The position numbers and the translations under genes are program-made. The notes below the pieces were generated by a model. The model saw nothing but the letters and a program-made list of their open reading frames with translations. It was not told where the DNA came from and ran no database searches. A stretch of DNA of 64,000 nucleotides from Corynebacterium riegelii (lineage in GTDB: Bacteria > Actinomycetota > Actinomycetes > Mycobacteriales > Mycobacteriaceae): assembly GCF_016728505.1 (NCBI RefSeq), contig NZ_CP068159.1:930001-994000 (forward strand). Reading direction: 5' to 3'. Of the stretch, positions 33,623 to 43,044 are shown piece after piece (the first letter of the stretch is position 1; the number at the start of each line of letters is the position of its first letter).

Positions 33623-33766
33623 TCACTCCCACCCAGGAAGGTCGTCCTGCGACAACTCCTCCGGTTCTTCGAGGTCCTCGGCCCAACCGTGCGGGAAGCC
33701 TGCCGTAATGCCGTTCACTATGTCCATGGCGGACACAGAACCCGATGGGGAAGCACTGTTGTGCAT
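33623..33766 (-). CDS. Small 47-residue acidic protein
   Basis: ATG 33766 is preceded by GAGAGGAGAAG, a strong ribosome-binding site. The product starts MHNSASPSGSVSAMDIVNGI, then turns strongly acidic (about 12 Asp/Glu in the last 20 residues) and ends DLPGWE. It lies between the lipoprotein gene and menE on the same strand, 32 bp after the former. It may be a real small gene; no family is recognised. Confidence 0.5.
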   Translation of the reverse strand: MHNSASPSGSVSAMDIVNGITAGFPHGWAEDLEEPEELSQDDLPGWE

Positions 33767-33798
33767 CTTCTTCTCCTCTCGCATTGGGAGCCCACCCA

Positions 33799-34809
33799 CT
33801 ACCTAAACCCGCCGTCTGCGACGTAGCGGCCATCCGGCGCAACATAGCGCGCTTTATAGATGGCGGGGGCACCGGCTTGGAGCGACGCAGCGCTAAGAAG
33901 CAAGTGCCATGTGCCGCCGTCGTCGCAGGTGCCTTCGGTGATGTGCTCGATGAAGCCGGCTTGGCCTGCGTGGCCGGGTGGCGTCGGTTCGAGCGTGCCG
34001 CGGCAGCCCAGCTCCGGGTAGGTCACGTTGGGGTAGGCGATCTCCACGTTGAAGCTGTCGCCCCGCCAGTCGCGCTCGATGGAGTACTGGCGGAAAGAGC
34101 CGGCCAGCGGCTGCGCCAGCGGGTCGGTGTTAGCCAAGGTATCCAGCGTATTCAGCGCGCTTGGGTCGGTGGTGGGCAGCCAGCTGATCACATTGAATTC
34201 ATCCAACGGGTTGCCAACAATGGTGTCCGTTGGCCCGCTGACCTGCTCCACGCGCCCGCCGCGCAGCTCATACTGCGTGATCGTCGCCGTGGTTTCGCCG
34301 AAGCGGTACTCCTCCAACCCCGGGTACATCCCGTTGGAAAACAGGAGGGTCCCATCGCCGTCTGCAAGCGTGCTCGCGGCCTGCTCCCCGGTTGCAAGGG
34401 CTATTGCTATTCGACGCTCACCGGTACCACCCTCACGCACCAACAACTCCGGTACGGCATCCCCATCCACGTCCAACAACGCGTATTGGAACGTGCCGTC
34501 ATGCCCCGGCTGCGGCTCCGGGAAGAAGCGCGCCGGGTTAGCGATGGCATCTGCGTAAGTATCGCGCAGGCTTTGTTGCGGTGCTGGTGGTTGCGCAGGC
34601 GGTGCAGCGTCCTGCGTCGCCGTCACAGTCTCCCTCACGGTTTCAGTGGGTGCGGCCGAGTCCGCGATCTTGGTGGTCTCCGTGGCGGTGGCCGTTGCCT
34701 CCTGCGCGGGGTCCGCGGACTCCGACGTGCCGCATGAAGCGAGCGCCAGCACAGCAGCGGCGGCGCCGGCGGTGATGATCGTTCGGTTCAACATGCTGTG
34801 AGTCAACAT
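33799..34809 (-). CDS. Secreted lipoprotein with a C-terminal globular domain
   Basis: A 336-residue protein from ATG 34809 (TACCCT -10, 6 nt upstream). The signal peptide ends in lipobox LASC (Cys near 26), followed by a Thr/Glu/Ala/Pro-rich linker to about residue 75. The globular part includes YALLDVDGDAVPELLVRE, an EF-hand/FG-GAP-like calcium loop. A pair of late cysteines (ELGCRGTLE, EGTCDDGGT) may form a disulfide. Function unknown; a surface or cell-wall role is inferred from the anchor. Confidence 0.75.
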   Translation of the reverse strand: MLTHSMLNRTIITAGAAAAVLALASCGTSESADPAQEATATATETTKIADSAAPTETVRETVTATQDAAPPAQPPAPQQSLRDTYADAIANPARFFPEPQPGHDGTFQYALLDVDGDAVPELLVREGGTGERRIAIALATGEQAASTLADGDGTLLFSNGMYPGLEEYRFGETTATITQYELRGGRVEQVSGPTDTIVGNPLDEFNVISWLPTTDPSALNTLDTLANTDPLAQPLAGSFRQYSIERDWRGDSFNVEIAYPNVTYPELGCRGTLEPTPPGHAGQAGFIEHITEGTCDDGGTWHLLLSAASLQAGAPAIYKARYVAPDGRYVADGGFR

Positions 34810-34867
34810 GTGGTGAGGGTAGCGGCGGGGGCTGGGAGGACGCTGGGCGTCGATAAGCAAAAAGCTC

Positions 34868-35812
34868 CTAATAGTAGTAAGGGAACTCGTCCCAGTTCGG
34901 TGGGCGCTTCTGCAGGAAGGAGTCGCGGCCCTCCACGGCCTCATCGGTCATGTACGCCAGGCGAGTAGCCTCACCAGCGAACACCTGCTGGCCCATCAGA
35001 CCGTCATCGACAAGGTTGAACGCGAACTTCAGCATGCGCTGGGCGGTGGGAGACTTCGTGTTGATCTCACGCGCAACCTGGATCGCCTCATTCTCCAGCT
35101 CAGCGTGGTCGGCGACGATGTTCACCGCGCCCATCCGCTGCATCTCCTCCGCGGAGTAGGTGCGGCCTAGGAAGAAAATCTCGCGCGCAAACTTCTGACC
35201 CACCATCTTGGCCAGGTAGGCGGAGCCGTAGCCGGCGTCGAAAGACCCGACGTCCGCGTCCGTCTGCTTGAAGCGGGCCTCTTCACGCGACGCGATGGTC
35301 AGGTCGCACACCACGTGCAGGGAGTGGCCGCCACCAGCCGCCCACCCGTTGACCACAGCGATGACCACCTTGGGCATCGTGCGAATCAGACGCTGCACCT
35401 CAAGAATGTGCAGGCGCCCGCCTTCAGCTTTGACGCGGGCCTCATCGACGGTGTCGGCTGTGTCGCCACCTGCGTACTGGTAGCCGCTGCGGCCACGAAT
35501 GCGCTGGTCACCGCCGGAGCAAAACGCCCAACCGCCGTCCTTCTCGGACGGACCGTTGCCGGTGAGCAGGATCGTGCCCACGGACGGATCGCGGCGCGCA
35601 TGATCCAGCGCGCGATACAGCTCATCCACCGTGTGCGGGCGAAACGCATTGCGCACCTCCGGGCGGTCAAACGCGATGCGGACAATGCCGTCTTTACGCT
35701 CCGTGCCCACGTGGCGGTGATACGTAATGTCCGTGAACGCTTCTTCGGTTGCCGGCTTCCACTGGGAGGCGTCGAAGGGGTTGGCGGTGGAGTACTGGGT
35801 GTTCTGGCTCAT
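34868..35812 (-). CDS. menB: 1,4-dihydroxy-2-naphthoyl-CoA synthase
   Basis: A 314-residue crotonase-fold enzyme closing the naphthoate ring. Signatures include IAFDRPEVRNAFRPHTVDEL, FCSGGDQRIRGRSGY (oxyanion region), VNGWAAGGGHSLHVV and FDAGYGSAYLAKMVG, all diagnostic for MenB rather than a generic enoyl-CoA hydratase. ATG 35812 lies 7 nt after a TACCAT -10, so it is likely leaderless. The TAG stop is 9 nt from a GCTTATCGACG copy. Confidence 0.97.
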   Translation of the reverse strand: MSQNTQYSTANPFDASQWKPATEEAFTDITYHRHVGTERKDGIVRIAFDRPEVRNAFRPHTVDELYRALDHARRDPSVGTILLTGNGPSEKDGGWAFCSGGDQRIRGRSGYQYAGGDTADTVDEARVKAEGGRLHILEVQRLIRTMPKVVIAVVNGWAAGGGHSLHVVCDLTIASREEARFKQTDADVGSFDAGYGSAYLAKMVGQKFAREIFFLGRTYSAEEMQRMGAVNIVADHAELENEAIQVAREINTKSPTAQRMLKFAFNLVDDGLMGQQVFAGEATRLAYMTDEAVEGRDSFLQKRPPNWDEFPYYY

Positions 35813-35837
35813 AGGGGTGATGGTACGTGGGCCGAAC

Positions 35838-36194
35838 CTACCGCGTCAGCACCAGCACCACCGCGCCCAGGCCCAGCAACGTGACGGCGAAAACCATCAC
35901 CATAACGCGTGCGATGTTGGGGGAGAGGGATTCGTTTTGGATTCCGTGGACGTCCCGCAGATAATCCGCACGGTTGGAGGACACCACGTAAATGGCGCAC
36001 ACCACCAGCACGGTGATCAAAGCGAAAATGGCAGGACCGTACGCATCCGCCCAGCGCAGCAGCGTCAAAGACACCACTAGCATCGCCATCGCGGTTCGCG
36101 CCCAAGACATAGAGGTGCGCTCCGGCTGCAGGCCCGGGTCCTCGTGTGCCTGCAGCGGCGCTTGCGAAGGAAGCAACCTGCCTGAACGCGGCAT
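35838..36194 (-). CDS. DUF202 family membrane protein (second of pair)
   Basis: A 118-residue protein with a DUF202 opening, ERTSMSWARTAMAMLVVSLT, followed by two further hydrophobic helices. ATG 36194 immediately follows the TAA of the upstream DUF202 gene, so the two are translated together and probably form a heteromeric membrane complex. Related YidH-like proteins have no agreed function. Confidence 0.82.
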   Translation of the reverse strand: MPRSGRLLPSQAPLQAHEDPGLQPERTSMSWARTAMAMLVVSLTLLRWADAYGPAIFALITVLVVCAIYVVSSNRADYLRDVHGIQNESLSPNIARVMVMVFAVTLLGLGAVVLVLTR

Positions 36195-36566
36195 TTACAC
36201 CGCCACCATCACAATGGTCACCGCCAGCGCCACAAACACGATGAAGGACAACACCGGGATAATCGCCGGCACGGGCAGAGGTCGGCCAGTGCGCATGGCC
36301 CGCTCCACGTGTACCCAGCGCACTGCGGCTCCGGCGGAGATGCACAGCCCGCCGAGGATCACCAGGACGGCGACGGCGGTTTGGTAGTCGGGGTGTAACC
36401 CGTCAATGTCGAAAGCGGCCAGCGCCACCCCGCCTGCCAAAAACGCCAGGGAGGTGCGCGTCCAGGCGAGGAAGGTGCGCTCGTTGGCAAGGGTGAAGCG
36501 CGGGTCGGGCTCGGTGCCGTCAGGAAACAGTCGCTGTGCCAGCCGGCTGCGTTCAGGTGCGCTCAT
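36195..36566 (-). CDS. DUF202/YidH-like membrane protein (first of pair)
   Basis: A 123-residue protein with the DUF202 signature FTLANERTFLAWTRTSLAFLAGGVAL and three hydrophobic helices ending in VFVALAVTIVMVAV. ATG 36566 is 8 nt from a TAGCGT -10 and so leaderless, divergent from menC through a shared promoter. Upstream in-frame codons reach 36794 but overlap menC and lack homology. Confidence 0.87.
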   Translation of the reverse strand: MSAPERSRLAQRLFPDGTEPDPRFTLANERTFLAWTRTSLAFLAGGVALAAFDIDGLHPDYQTAVAVLVILGGLCISAGAAVRWVHVERAMRTGRPLPVPAIIPVLSFIVFVALAVTIVMVAV

Positions 36567-36574
36567 GGTCACCC

Positions 36575-36584
36575 ACGCTACGCT
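36575..36584. promoter_or_regulatory. Overlapping divergent -10 elements for menC and the DUF202 pair
   Basis: The 10-mer ACGCTACGCT carries TACGCT on the plus strand (36579-36584), 7 nt before menC ATG 36592. It also carries TAGCGT on the minus strand (36580-36575), 8 nt before the DUF202 ATG 36566. The two hexamers share the central TA. Both would give leaderless mRNAs. Function inferred from spacing. Confidence 0.55.
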
Positions 36585-36591
36585 GGCGCGC

Positions 36592-37599
36592 ATGGAACTG
36601 CCCGAAAACCCCCTCAACATCCAGGAAGTAATCCAGGAAATAATCCAAGAAATAAACGTTGATGACATCCTGCAGCGCTCCCACGTGGTGGCGTTGCCGA
36701 TGCGGGTGAAGTTCCGCGGCATCACTACGCGCGAGGCGCTGCTGATTAACGGCCCGAAGGGGTGGGGCGAGTTCTCCCCGTTCACCGAGTACAAGCCGCA
36801 GGAAGCGAAGCACTGGCTGCGCGCCGGGCTGGAAGCTGCCTACCTGGGGCTGCCGGAAGCACACGGCGCGGTGCCAGTCAACGGCACGGTCCCGGCGGTT
36901 CAGCCGCAGGACGTCGAGGCTGTTCTTGAACGCTTTCCGGGCGTGCAGACTTTCAAGATCAAGGTCGCTGAATCCGGCCAGACGCTCCAGGACGACGTCA
37001 TGCGCGTCAACCAGGTCCGCCGCCTGCGCCCGGAGGCCGCGATTCGTGTAGACGCCAACGGCGGCTGGAGTGTTGCCCAGGCGATCGAAGCAGAGCGCGC
37101 GCTTACTGAACGCGGCCCGCTCGAATATATTGAGCAGCCCTGCAAAACCGTCGAGGAGCTCGGCGCTGTCCAACACCAGGTGCATACACCCATCGCCGCG
37201 GATGAGTCGATTCGCCGCGCCGAGGACCCGGCGAGGGTGGTTGGGGTGGTTCCCGTGGGCGTGGTCAAGCAGGCGCCCCTGGGTGGTGTCCGAAGGACGC
37301 TGCAGCTAGCCAAGGAGCTGAACCTGCAGCTCACCGTTGCAAGCGCGCTGGATACGGCGGTAGGCATCGATGCCGGGCTGGTTGCGGCGAAGCTCACTGG
37401 CTCGCGCGCGGCCGGGCTGGCCACCCAGCGGTTGTTTGTGGAAGATGTTGCGCCGGAGCGGCAGCTTTTCGACGGCACGTTGCACCTCACCCGCACCACC
37501 CCCGACCCGGAACGTCTCCACGGGCTGCGCGCGCCGGGGGCGACTCGTGACTGGTGGTTCCAGCGTGTGAGGGAGTGCATTACCCACCTACGGGTGTAG
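36592..37599 (+). CDS. menC: o-succinylbenzoate synthase
   Basis: A 335-residue enolase-superfamily dehydratase. The Lys pair is TFKIKVAESG near residue 125, with metal ligands RVDANGGW, YIEQPC and AADESIRR and the opposite Lys in GVVKQAPLGG. This set identifies o-succinylbenzoate synthase rather than a muconate-type enzyme. Together with menE, menB and menD nearby it supplies the naphthoquinone head of menaquinone. ATG 36592 is supported by the divergent promoter. Confidence 0.95.
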   Translation: MELPENPLNIQEVIQEIIQEINVDDILQRSHVVALPMRVKFRGITTREALLINGPKGWGEFSPFTEYKPQEAKHWLRAGLEAAYLGLPEAHGAVPVNGTVPAVQPQDVEAVLERFPGVQTFKIKVAESGQTLQDDVMRVNQVRRLRPEAAIRVDANGGWSVAQAIEAERALTERGPLEYIEQPCKTVEELGAVQHQVHTPIAADESIRRAEDPARVVGVVPVGVVKQAPLGGVRRTLQLAKELNLQLTVASALDTAVGIDAGLVAAKLTGSRAAGLATQRLFVEDVAPERQLFDGTLHLTRTTPDPERLHGLRAPGATRDWWFQRVRECITHLRV

Positions 37600-37709
37600 A
37601 ACTTGTCACACTTCGGTAGTTTTGGCGGGTTGGGCTACATGTGGCGTTAAAGTGCTATGCGGAAATTGTCATTCCCGTTTTTCGGTGACGTCAAAGAGAG
37701 GAACTCGAG

Positions 37710-39290
37710 ATGTCTACTCCCGTAGTTCATGAATCCACCGCCTTGTCAGACGGTGACCGCGCCCCCGGCCCAGAGGCGGGCGAGTGGCGCCGCCAACTCA
37801 TCGGATTGCTCACAGGCATTGTCCTGGCAATCTTGGTGTACATCTTCTTCCCGGCAGGAGCGGCTGACACCGTAGCCCAGTCCTCCGGCGCGAAGGAAGG
37901 CGTGGAGTACTCCGCGCAGGCCATGCGCGTTGTCGCCGCAACGACTGTCTTGATGGCAGCGTGGTGGATGACGGAGGCGATCCCGCTTGCCGCAACCGCC
38001 CTGGTGCCGATTGCGATCTTCCCGGTGATGGGCGTTGCGCCGTTTAAGAGCGTCTCTTCCCCGTACGCTTCCGCCACTATCTTCCTGTTCATGGGTGGCT
38101 TCCTGATGGCCCTTGGCCTGCAGCGTTGGAACCTGCACCGTCGCCTGGCGTTGGTCGTGGTGAAGTTGGTTGGTACCAGCCCGAAGCGCATCATCTTGGG
38201 CTTCATGCTGGCTACGGGCTTTATGTCCATGTGGGTGTCTAACACCGCAACCGCTGTGGTGATGCTGCCGATCGGTACCTCCGTGTTGGCATTGACCGCG
38301 GAGTCTGTGGGTGGCATGAAGAATCAGAAGCGTTTCGCCACCGCCCTGATGTTGGCAATTGCATATTCTGCGTCCATCGGTTCCCTGGGCACCCTGATTG
38401 GTACCCCGCCGAACGCCCTGCTGAAGGGTTACATGGAGGAAGCGCACGGCATCACCATCGGCTTCGGTGAGTGGATGCTTGTGGGTATGCCGGTTGCAAT
38501 CGTGTTCACTTTTATTGCGTGGTGGATGCTCATCACCGTCTTCAAGCCTGAGGTTGACCAGATCCCGGGCGGTAAGGAACTGATTGACGCTGAGCTGAAG
38601 AAGCTTGGGTCGTGGACCTTCCCGCAGGTAGCCGTGGGTGTCATCTTCCTGCTTGCTGCGCTGACCTGGATTTTCATCCCGCTGGGCCGCAACCACTTCG
38701 GATGGGACTTCCCGTACGACGATGCAGTTGTGGGCATTATCGCCGGCCTGCTCATGTTCATTGTCCCGGCCAACAAGGACGGCAAGCGCATCTTGGACTG
38801 GAAGACCGCCAATGAGATGCCGTGGGACGTGCTGCTGCTCTTCGGTGGTGGCTTGAGCCTGTCCGCCATGTTCACCGCCACGGGCCTGTCCCTGTGGATT
38901 GGTGAGAAGGCCAAGGGCCTGTCGGTCTTGCCGGTGTTCCTGCTGTTGGCTGCGGTCGCGGCACTGGTGCTGTTCCTGACGGAGCTGACCTCCAACACGG
39001 CAACGGCTGCAACCTTCCTGCCAATCATGGGCGGTGTTGCAGTGGGTATTGGTTTGACCGAGTCCACCGAGATGAACGTCCTGATCCTGGCTATCCCGGT
39101 TGCGCTGGCCGCAACCTGTGCGTTCATGCTGCCGGTGGCAACCCCGCCGAACGCTATCGCGTACTCCTCGGGCCACGTCAAGATGGGCGAGATGATCAAG
39201 GGCGGTGTTGGGCTGAACCTGATCGGCCTGGTGCTGATCTCTCTGGCTACCTACTTCATCGCTGTGCCGGTGTTCGGTTTGGTGCTCTAA
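37710..39290 (+). CDS. DASS/SLC13 family sodium:dicarboxylate symporter
   Basis: A 526-residue divalent anion:Na+ symporter with about 12 helices. Two SNT motifs bind Na+ and substrate: MWVSNTATAVVMLPIG near residue 175 and ELTSNTATAATFLPI near 430, each followed by a TPPNA loop (GTLIGTPPNALL, VATPPNAIAYSSGH). Known relatives such as C. glutamicum DccT take up succinate, fumarate and malate. AGAGAGGAAC precedes ATG 37710. It stands alone in the spacer between menC and the menD operon. Confidence 0.92.
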   Translation: MSTPVVHESTALSDGDRAPGPEAGEWRRQLIGLLTGIVLAILVYIFFPAGAADTVAQSSGAKEGVEYSAQAMRVVAATTVLMAAWWMTEAIPLAATALVPIAIFPVMGVAPFKSVSSPYASATIFLFMGGFLMALGLQRWNLHRRLALVVVKLVGTSPKRIILGFMLATGFMSMWVSNTATAVVMLPIGTSVLALTAESVGGMKNQKRFATALMLAIAYSASIGSLGTLIGTPPNALLKGYMEEAHGITIGFGEWMLVGMPVAIVFTFIAWWMLITVFKPEVDQIPGGKELIDAELKKLGSWTFPQVAVGVIFLLAALTWIFIPLGRNHFGWDFPYDDAVVGIIAGLLMFIVPANKDGKRILDWKTANEMPWDVLLLFGGGLSLSAMFTATGLSLWIGEKAKGLSVLPVFLLLAAVAALVLFLTELTSNTATAATFLPIMGGVAVGIGLTESTEMNVLILAIPVALAATCAFMLPVATPPNAIAYSSGHVKMGEMIKGGVGLNLIGLVLISLATYFIAVPVFGLVL

Positions 39291-39323
39291 CACTTACAGG
39301 CTTGGTGCGGTAACTTATGGCGC

Positions 39324-39815
39324 ATGGATAACCAGACGCGCCAGTTCGGTGCGGGCGATTCGGGTGAACAATATCCGGGTCGCCCGCAGCAGTATTTTCC
39401 GGACCAGTCCAGCCAGTACGGGGGTGGCTACAACGAGCCGTATTACGGCGAGCCGGATTACGGCGTTTCAAGCTACAACACGCCGCAGAAGGGGACGAAT
39501 ACCGCGGCGTTGGCACTCGGTTTGCTTGCCGCGATCTTGGCGGTTGCGGCCGTAGTGCTGTTTTTCCTGTGGCGTGCTTCGGCACAGGAGGCGAACAAAC
39601 CGCCGGTGACGGTGACGGAAACGTCCACGGCCACAACCACGGTGACCACTACGCGCAAACCCTTTGATTTCGGTTTCGGGGAGCGTGACAACGCGAATCC
39701 GGATGAGGAGCCGGCTCCGGTAGTACCCACTGAGGTGCTGCCTACGGATGTCCCGCTGCCGGACATCAATTTTGAAGAGCTGTTCAACAAGCTTGATGAG
39801 TTGTCGAGGGGGTAG
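39324..39815 (+). CDS. Single-pass membrane protein with an acidic N-terminal tail
   Basis: 163 residues from ATG 39324, placed 7 nt after TAACTT and therefore probably leaderless. Residues 1-58 are Tyr/Gly/Gln-rich ([18 protein letters not shown]), then a helix near 60-80 ([20 protein letters not shown]) and a Thr/Val-rich stretch ([14 protein letters not shown]) likely outside. Such a layout suggests an envelope protein of the mycolata. It ends 2 bp before menD, so menD may depend on its expression. Confidence 0.75.
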   Translation: MDNQTRQFGAGDSGEQYPGRPQQYFPDQSSQYGGGYNEPYYGEPDYGVSSYNTPQKGTNTAALALGLLAAILAVAAVVLFFLWRASAQEANKPPVTVTETSTATTTVTTTRKPFDFGFGERDNANPDEEPAPVVPTEVLPTDVPLPDINFEELFNKLDELSRG

Positions 39816-39817
39816 GC

Positions 39818-41434
39818 GTGGAGTCTTTCGCTCTTGCCTCGGCGGTGGCTGAGGAGCTGGCAGAACATGTCACTGATGTGGTGATGAGTCCGGGTTCGCG
39901 CAACTCGCCGCTGGCGTACGCGTTGCTTTCTCGTGGGGATATCCAGGTGCATATGCGTATCGACGAACGCTCGGCCGCCTTCACAGCCTTAGGGCTCGCC
40001 CGCGTGCAGAAACGCCACGTTGGTGTGGTTATGACGTCTGGTACGGCGGTTGCGAACGCGCTTCCAGCGGTAGTCGAGGCGCACATGTCGCACACCCCGC
40101 TCGCGGTGATCAGCGCGGATCGCCCGGAACACCTGGTGGGCACTGGTGCGAGCCAAACTATCTGGCAGCAGGGCATCTTCGGCCGTTATGCACAAACGCA
40201 GCAGGTGCAGTTGCTGGAGCACGTCAGCGGGATCTCCTTTAGCGCCCCCCAAGTCCATATCAATGTGGCGTTGGATGTGCCGTTGGTGCCGGGGAACGTG
40301 GCGTCGGTAAGCAAGAAGCTCCGGAGGGTGGGGCCGGGCTCCCTGACTCAGGCGACAAGGTTTGTGGACCACGGCGTGGTGGATGTGGACCTGACGCGCG
40401 ACACGCTGGTGATTGCTGGCGATGAGGCGTGGGAGGTGCCCGGGCTGGAGCACGTGCCGACGATTGCGGAGCCGACCGCGCCGACGCCGTTTCACCAGGT
40501 ACACCCGCTGGCGGCGAGGTTTTTTGCGCAGTCGGAGGTGGCGATCTCTCATGACGGTGGTGATTTCGCGGCGTCCACCAAGCCGGAGCAGGTCATTGTG
40601 GTGGGCCACCCCACGCTGCACCGGGATGTGATGGCGCTGATGGCGGATCCGGCGATTGAGGTCATCGGGCTGTCGCGCAGTGAGATTTTCACGGGCAACC
40701 CGAGCGTGCGTGGTTCTTCCGTGCGTGTGACGGGCCAGCCGACGGACACGTGGCTGAAGATCTGCGAGGCTGCTGGTGACGTGGGCGCGGAGACCGTTCG
40801 CAGCGCGCTGGAGAGCGAAGCGTTTGGCTTTACCGGCCTGCACGTTGCCGCAGCGGTGTGCGACACCCTGGCGGTTGGGGACGCCTTTGTGTTGGGGGCG
40901 TCGAACCCGGTGCGTGATGCGTCCCTAGTCGGCATGCCCTTTGACGGTGTGGATACGTACGCGCCGCGTGGCGCTGCGGGTATTGATGGCACCTTGTCCC
41001 AAGCGGTCGGCGTTGCCCTGGCTACGCAGGCGCTGCGGCCGGATGAGATCCGCGCCCCGCGCACGGTTGCGTTGGTAGGGGATTTAACGTTCCTGCACGA
41101 TGTGAACGGGCTGCTGATCGGCCCGGATGAGCCGCGGCCAGGCAACCTGACCATCGTGGTGGCCAATGACAATGGAGGCGGCATCTTTGAAACCCTGGAG
41201 GTAGGAGCGGATCACGTGCGCGAGTACTTCGAGCGCGCCTTTGGCACCCCGCATAACGCGGACATTGAGGCCATCGCCGAAGGCTATGGTGCTGATTACC
41301 GCCGTGCAGAAAATGTGGCGGAGCTGCAGCAGATCCTGGTTGACGTGGAAGCGCAGCCCGCGCCGATCACCATCGTGGAAGCCGTAACTACTCGTCACAC
41401 GCGTCGCGCGCTGGCGCAGCGCTTAAACAAGTAG
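39818..41434 (+). CDS. menD: SEPHCHC synthase (menaquinone)
   Basis: A 538-residue thiamine-diphosphate enzyme adding 2-ketoglutarate-derived succinyl semialdehyde to isochorismate. The N-terminal [19 protein letters not shown] (MenD opening), [17 protein letters not shown] (cofactor glutamate region) and [17 protein letters not shown] (the GDL-like ThDP loop) identify it. GTG 39818 follows the previous stop by 2 bp with no recognisable independent promoter. Confidence 0.95.
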   Translation: MESFALASAVAEELAEHVTDVVMSPGSRNSPLAYALLSRGDIQVHMRIDERSAAFTALGLARVQKRHVGVVMTSGTAVANALPAVVEAHMSHTPLAVISADRPEHLVGTGASQTIWQQGIFGRYAQTQQVQLLEHVSGISFSAPQVHINVALDVPLVPGNVASVSKKLRRVGPGSLTQATRFVDHGVVDVDLTRDTLVIAGDEAWEVPGLEHVPTIAEPTAPTPFHQVHPLAARFFAQSEVAISHDGGDFAASTKPEQVIVVGHPTLHRDVMALMADPAIEVIGLSRSEIFTGNPSVRGSSVRVTGQPTDTWLKICEAAGDVGAETVRSALESEAFGFTGLHVAAAVCDTLAVGDAFVLGASNPVRDASLVGMPFDGVDTYAPRGAAGIDGTLSQAVGVALATQALRPDEIRAPRTVALVGDLTFLHDVNGLLIGPDEPRPGNLTIVVANDNGGGIFETLEVGADHVREYFERAFGTPHNADIEAIAEGYGADYRRAENVAELQQILVDVEAQPAPITIVEAVTTRHTRRALAQRLNK

Positions 41435-41517
41435 GTGTGTTGCTGGCCATGAGAATTCACGCGGACTTCACGTTGGGTTGCGCAAAAATTTCCTTAAGCG
41501 TGCAAGGGTGACTGAGT

Positions 41518-42717
41518 ATGCGAGTGGGAATCGTTGCAGAATCGTTCTTGCCAAACATCAACGGCGTCACCAACTCCGTGCTGCGCGTACTTGAACACCT
41601 CAAAGCGGAAGGCCACGAGGCGATCGTGGTGGCCCCAGGTGCGCGCGACTTCCAGGAGGAGGTTCCGGACTACCTGGGTTTTGAGATTGTGCGCGTGCCC
41701 ACGGTGCGTATCCCGTTGGTGGATTCGTTGCCGGTTGGCGTGCCCACTACCAACGTCACGGCGGCGTTGGCGGGGTTCAAACCTGATGTGATCCACTTGG
41801 CCAGCCCGTTTGTGCTTGGTGGTGCGGGCGCGTTTTCTGCATCCCAGCTGGGGATTCCAGCGGTGGCGCTGTATCAGACGGATGTTGCTGGCTTTGCCAC
41901 GAAGTACCACGCGGCCATGGTTGCCTCCATTGCGTGGGAGTGGACGCGCACGGTGCACAACATGTGTGAGCTCACCCTTGCGCCGTCCTCTCAGGCGATC
42001 GCAGAGTTGGAACGGCACGGCATTGAGAACGTGCACCACTGGGGGCGCGGGGTGGACGCGGAGCTGTTTCACCCGCGGCGTCGTTCAGAGATGCTGCGCC
42101 GTAAGTGGGATCCGAGCGGCACGAAGCGCATTGTCGGGTTTGTTGGCCGTTTGGCTGCGGAGAAGTCCGTGCACCGCCTCGCGCCGCTTGCGGCAGACCC
42201 GTCGATTCAGCTGGTGATTGTTGGTGACGGCCCGGAGCGCGCCGCACTCGAAGCAGCGCTTCCCGGCGCGGTGTTCACGGGTGCTTTATCTGGCGAGCAG
42301 CTCGCGCGCGCCTACGCCAGCCTGGATCTTTTCGTGCACACCGGTGAGTTTGAAACGTTCTGCCAGGCCATCCAGGAGGCGCAGGCTTGCGGTGTGCCCA
42401 CCATTGGCCCGAAGGCGGGTGGTCCGATCGACCTGATTGCTAACCACGTCAACGGCATGCTGCTAGACGTTGACACCTTTGAGCAGGACCTGCCGGAGGC
42501 CGCCGCCTGGATTCTTGATCCTGCCCGATTGGATGAGCTCAAAGCCAACGCGCGTGCCTCGGTTGCGGATAAAACTTGGGACGCGTTGTGTACGCAGCTA
42601 GTCGGTTACTACGACGAGGCGATCGCAGGCTATAACCGCACAGTAGTGAACATTTTTGGCCGCGAAGTACCGCTGCCAGGATGGGCGAAGATTCCGGGGA
42701 AAAGAAAACGGGCATAG
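41518..42717 (+). CDS. mgtA: GDP-mannose-dependent alpha-mannosyltransferase, MgtA-like
   Basis: A 399-residue GT-B glycosyltransferase (GT4). N-terminal GVTNSVLRVLEHLKAEGHEA and C-terminal FVGRLAAEKSVHRLAPL, then HTGEFETFCQAIQEAQACGVP, show the nucleotide-sugar and acceptor sites, with the EX7E motif in the last. In C. glutamicum the gene between menD and menG adds mannose to GlcA-diacylglycerol for lipomannan-type glycolipids; the position here matches. The substrate is inferred from synteny. Confidence 0.85.
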   Translation: MRVGIVAESFLPNINGVTNSVLRVLEHLKAEGHEAIVVAPGARDFQEEVPDYLGFEIVRVPTVRIPLVDSLPVGVPTTNVTAALAGFKPDVIHLASPFVLGGAGAFSASQLGIPAVALYQTDVAGFATKYHAAMVASIAWEWTRTVHNMCELTLAPSSQAIAELERHGIENVHHWGRGVDAELFHPRRRSEMLRRKWDPSGTKRIVGFVGRLAAEKSVHRLAPLAADPSIQLVIVGDGPERAALEAALPGAVFTGALSGEQLARAYASLDLFVHTGEFETFCQAIQEAQACGVPTIGPKAGGPIDLIANHVNGMLLDVDTFEQDLPEAAAWILDPARLDELKANARASVADKTWDALCTQLVGYYDEAIAGYNRTVVNIFGREVPLPGWAKIPGKRKRA

Positions 42718-42732
42718 GGGCCCCTTTTCGCG

Positions 42733-42771
42733 CCAGGTAAGGCTAAACTTACATGAGTAACCCTTACCTAA
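42733..42771. promoter_or_regulatory. Two DtxR-like boxes upstream of feoA
   Basis: CCAGGTAAGGCTAAACTTA (42733-42751) matches the corynebacterial DtxR consensus TTAGGTTAGGCTAACCTAA at 14 of 19 positions. TTAGGTAAGGGTTACTCAT on the minus strand (42771-42753) matches at 13. DtxR with Fe(II) represses iron uptake genes in this genus, so iron-dependent feoABC repression is likely. Binding is not shown. Confidence 0.6.
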
Positions 42772-42798
42772 TTCTTTTGACTTCAAAGGACGCGGCGC

Positions 42799-43044
42799 AT
42801 GGCACAGGAGCTTTTGCTTATCGACGTTCCGGTGGGCACCCAAACCACCATCACCACCACCAACGCTGACGAGGCACTTGACCGTCGGCTGCACGAGCTG
42901 GGCCTGCGCCACGGCGCCGAGGTGACCGTGGTGCAAAAGACCGCCGGCGGCGGGCGTGTGGTGCGCACCAACAGCACCCGCTACGCGCTTGATGCACAGG
43001 CGCTGCGCAGCATTCACGTCCAGCACACGGAGGCGGCACTGTGA
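42799..43044 (+). CDS. feoA: Ferrous iron transport protein A
   Basis: An 81-residue SH3-like protein that modulates FeoB. The typical short beta-barrel pattern is LIDVPVGTQTTITTTNADEA, then RLHELGLRHGAEVTVVQKT, and an end with ALDAQALRSIHV. ATG 42799 has AAAGGA upstream. It overlaps the feoB GTG by 4 bp (GTGA). The LIDV codons carry a GCTTATCGACG copy. Confidence 0.92.
   Translation: MAQELLLIDVPVGTQTTITTTNADEALDRRLHELGLRHGAEVTVVQKTAGGGRVVRTNSTRYALDAQALRSIHVQHTEAAL

Noticed and set aside
37746..39293. 515-codon minus frame over the dicarboxylate transporter
   Set aside because: Shadow ORF rich in His/Gln/Arg; the plus-strand gene has the two SNT motifs and membrane helices.
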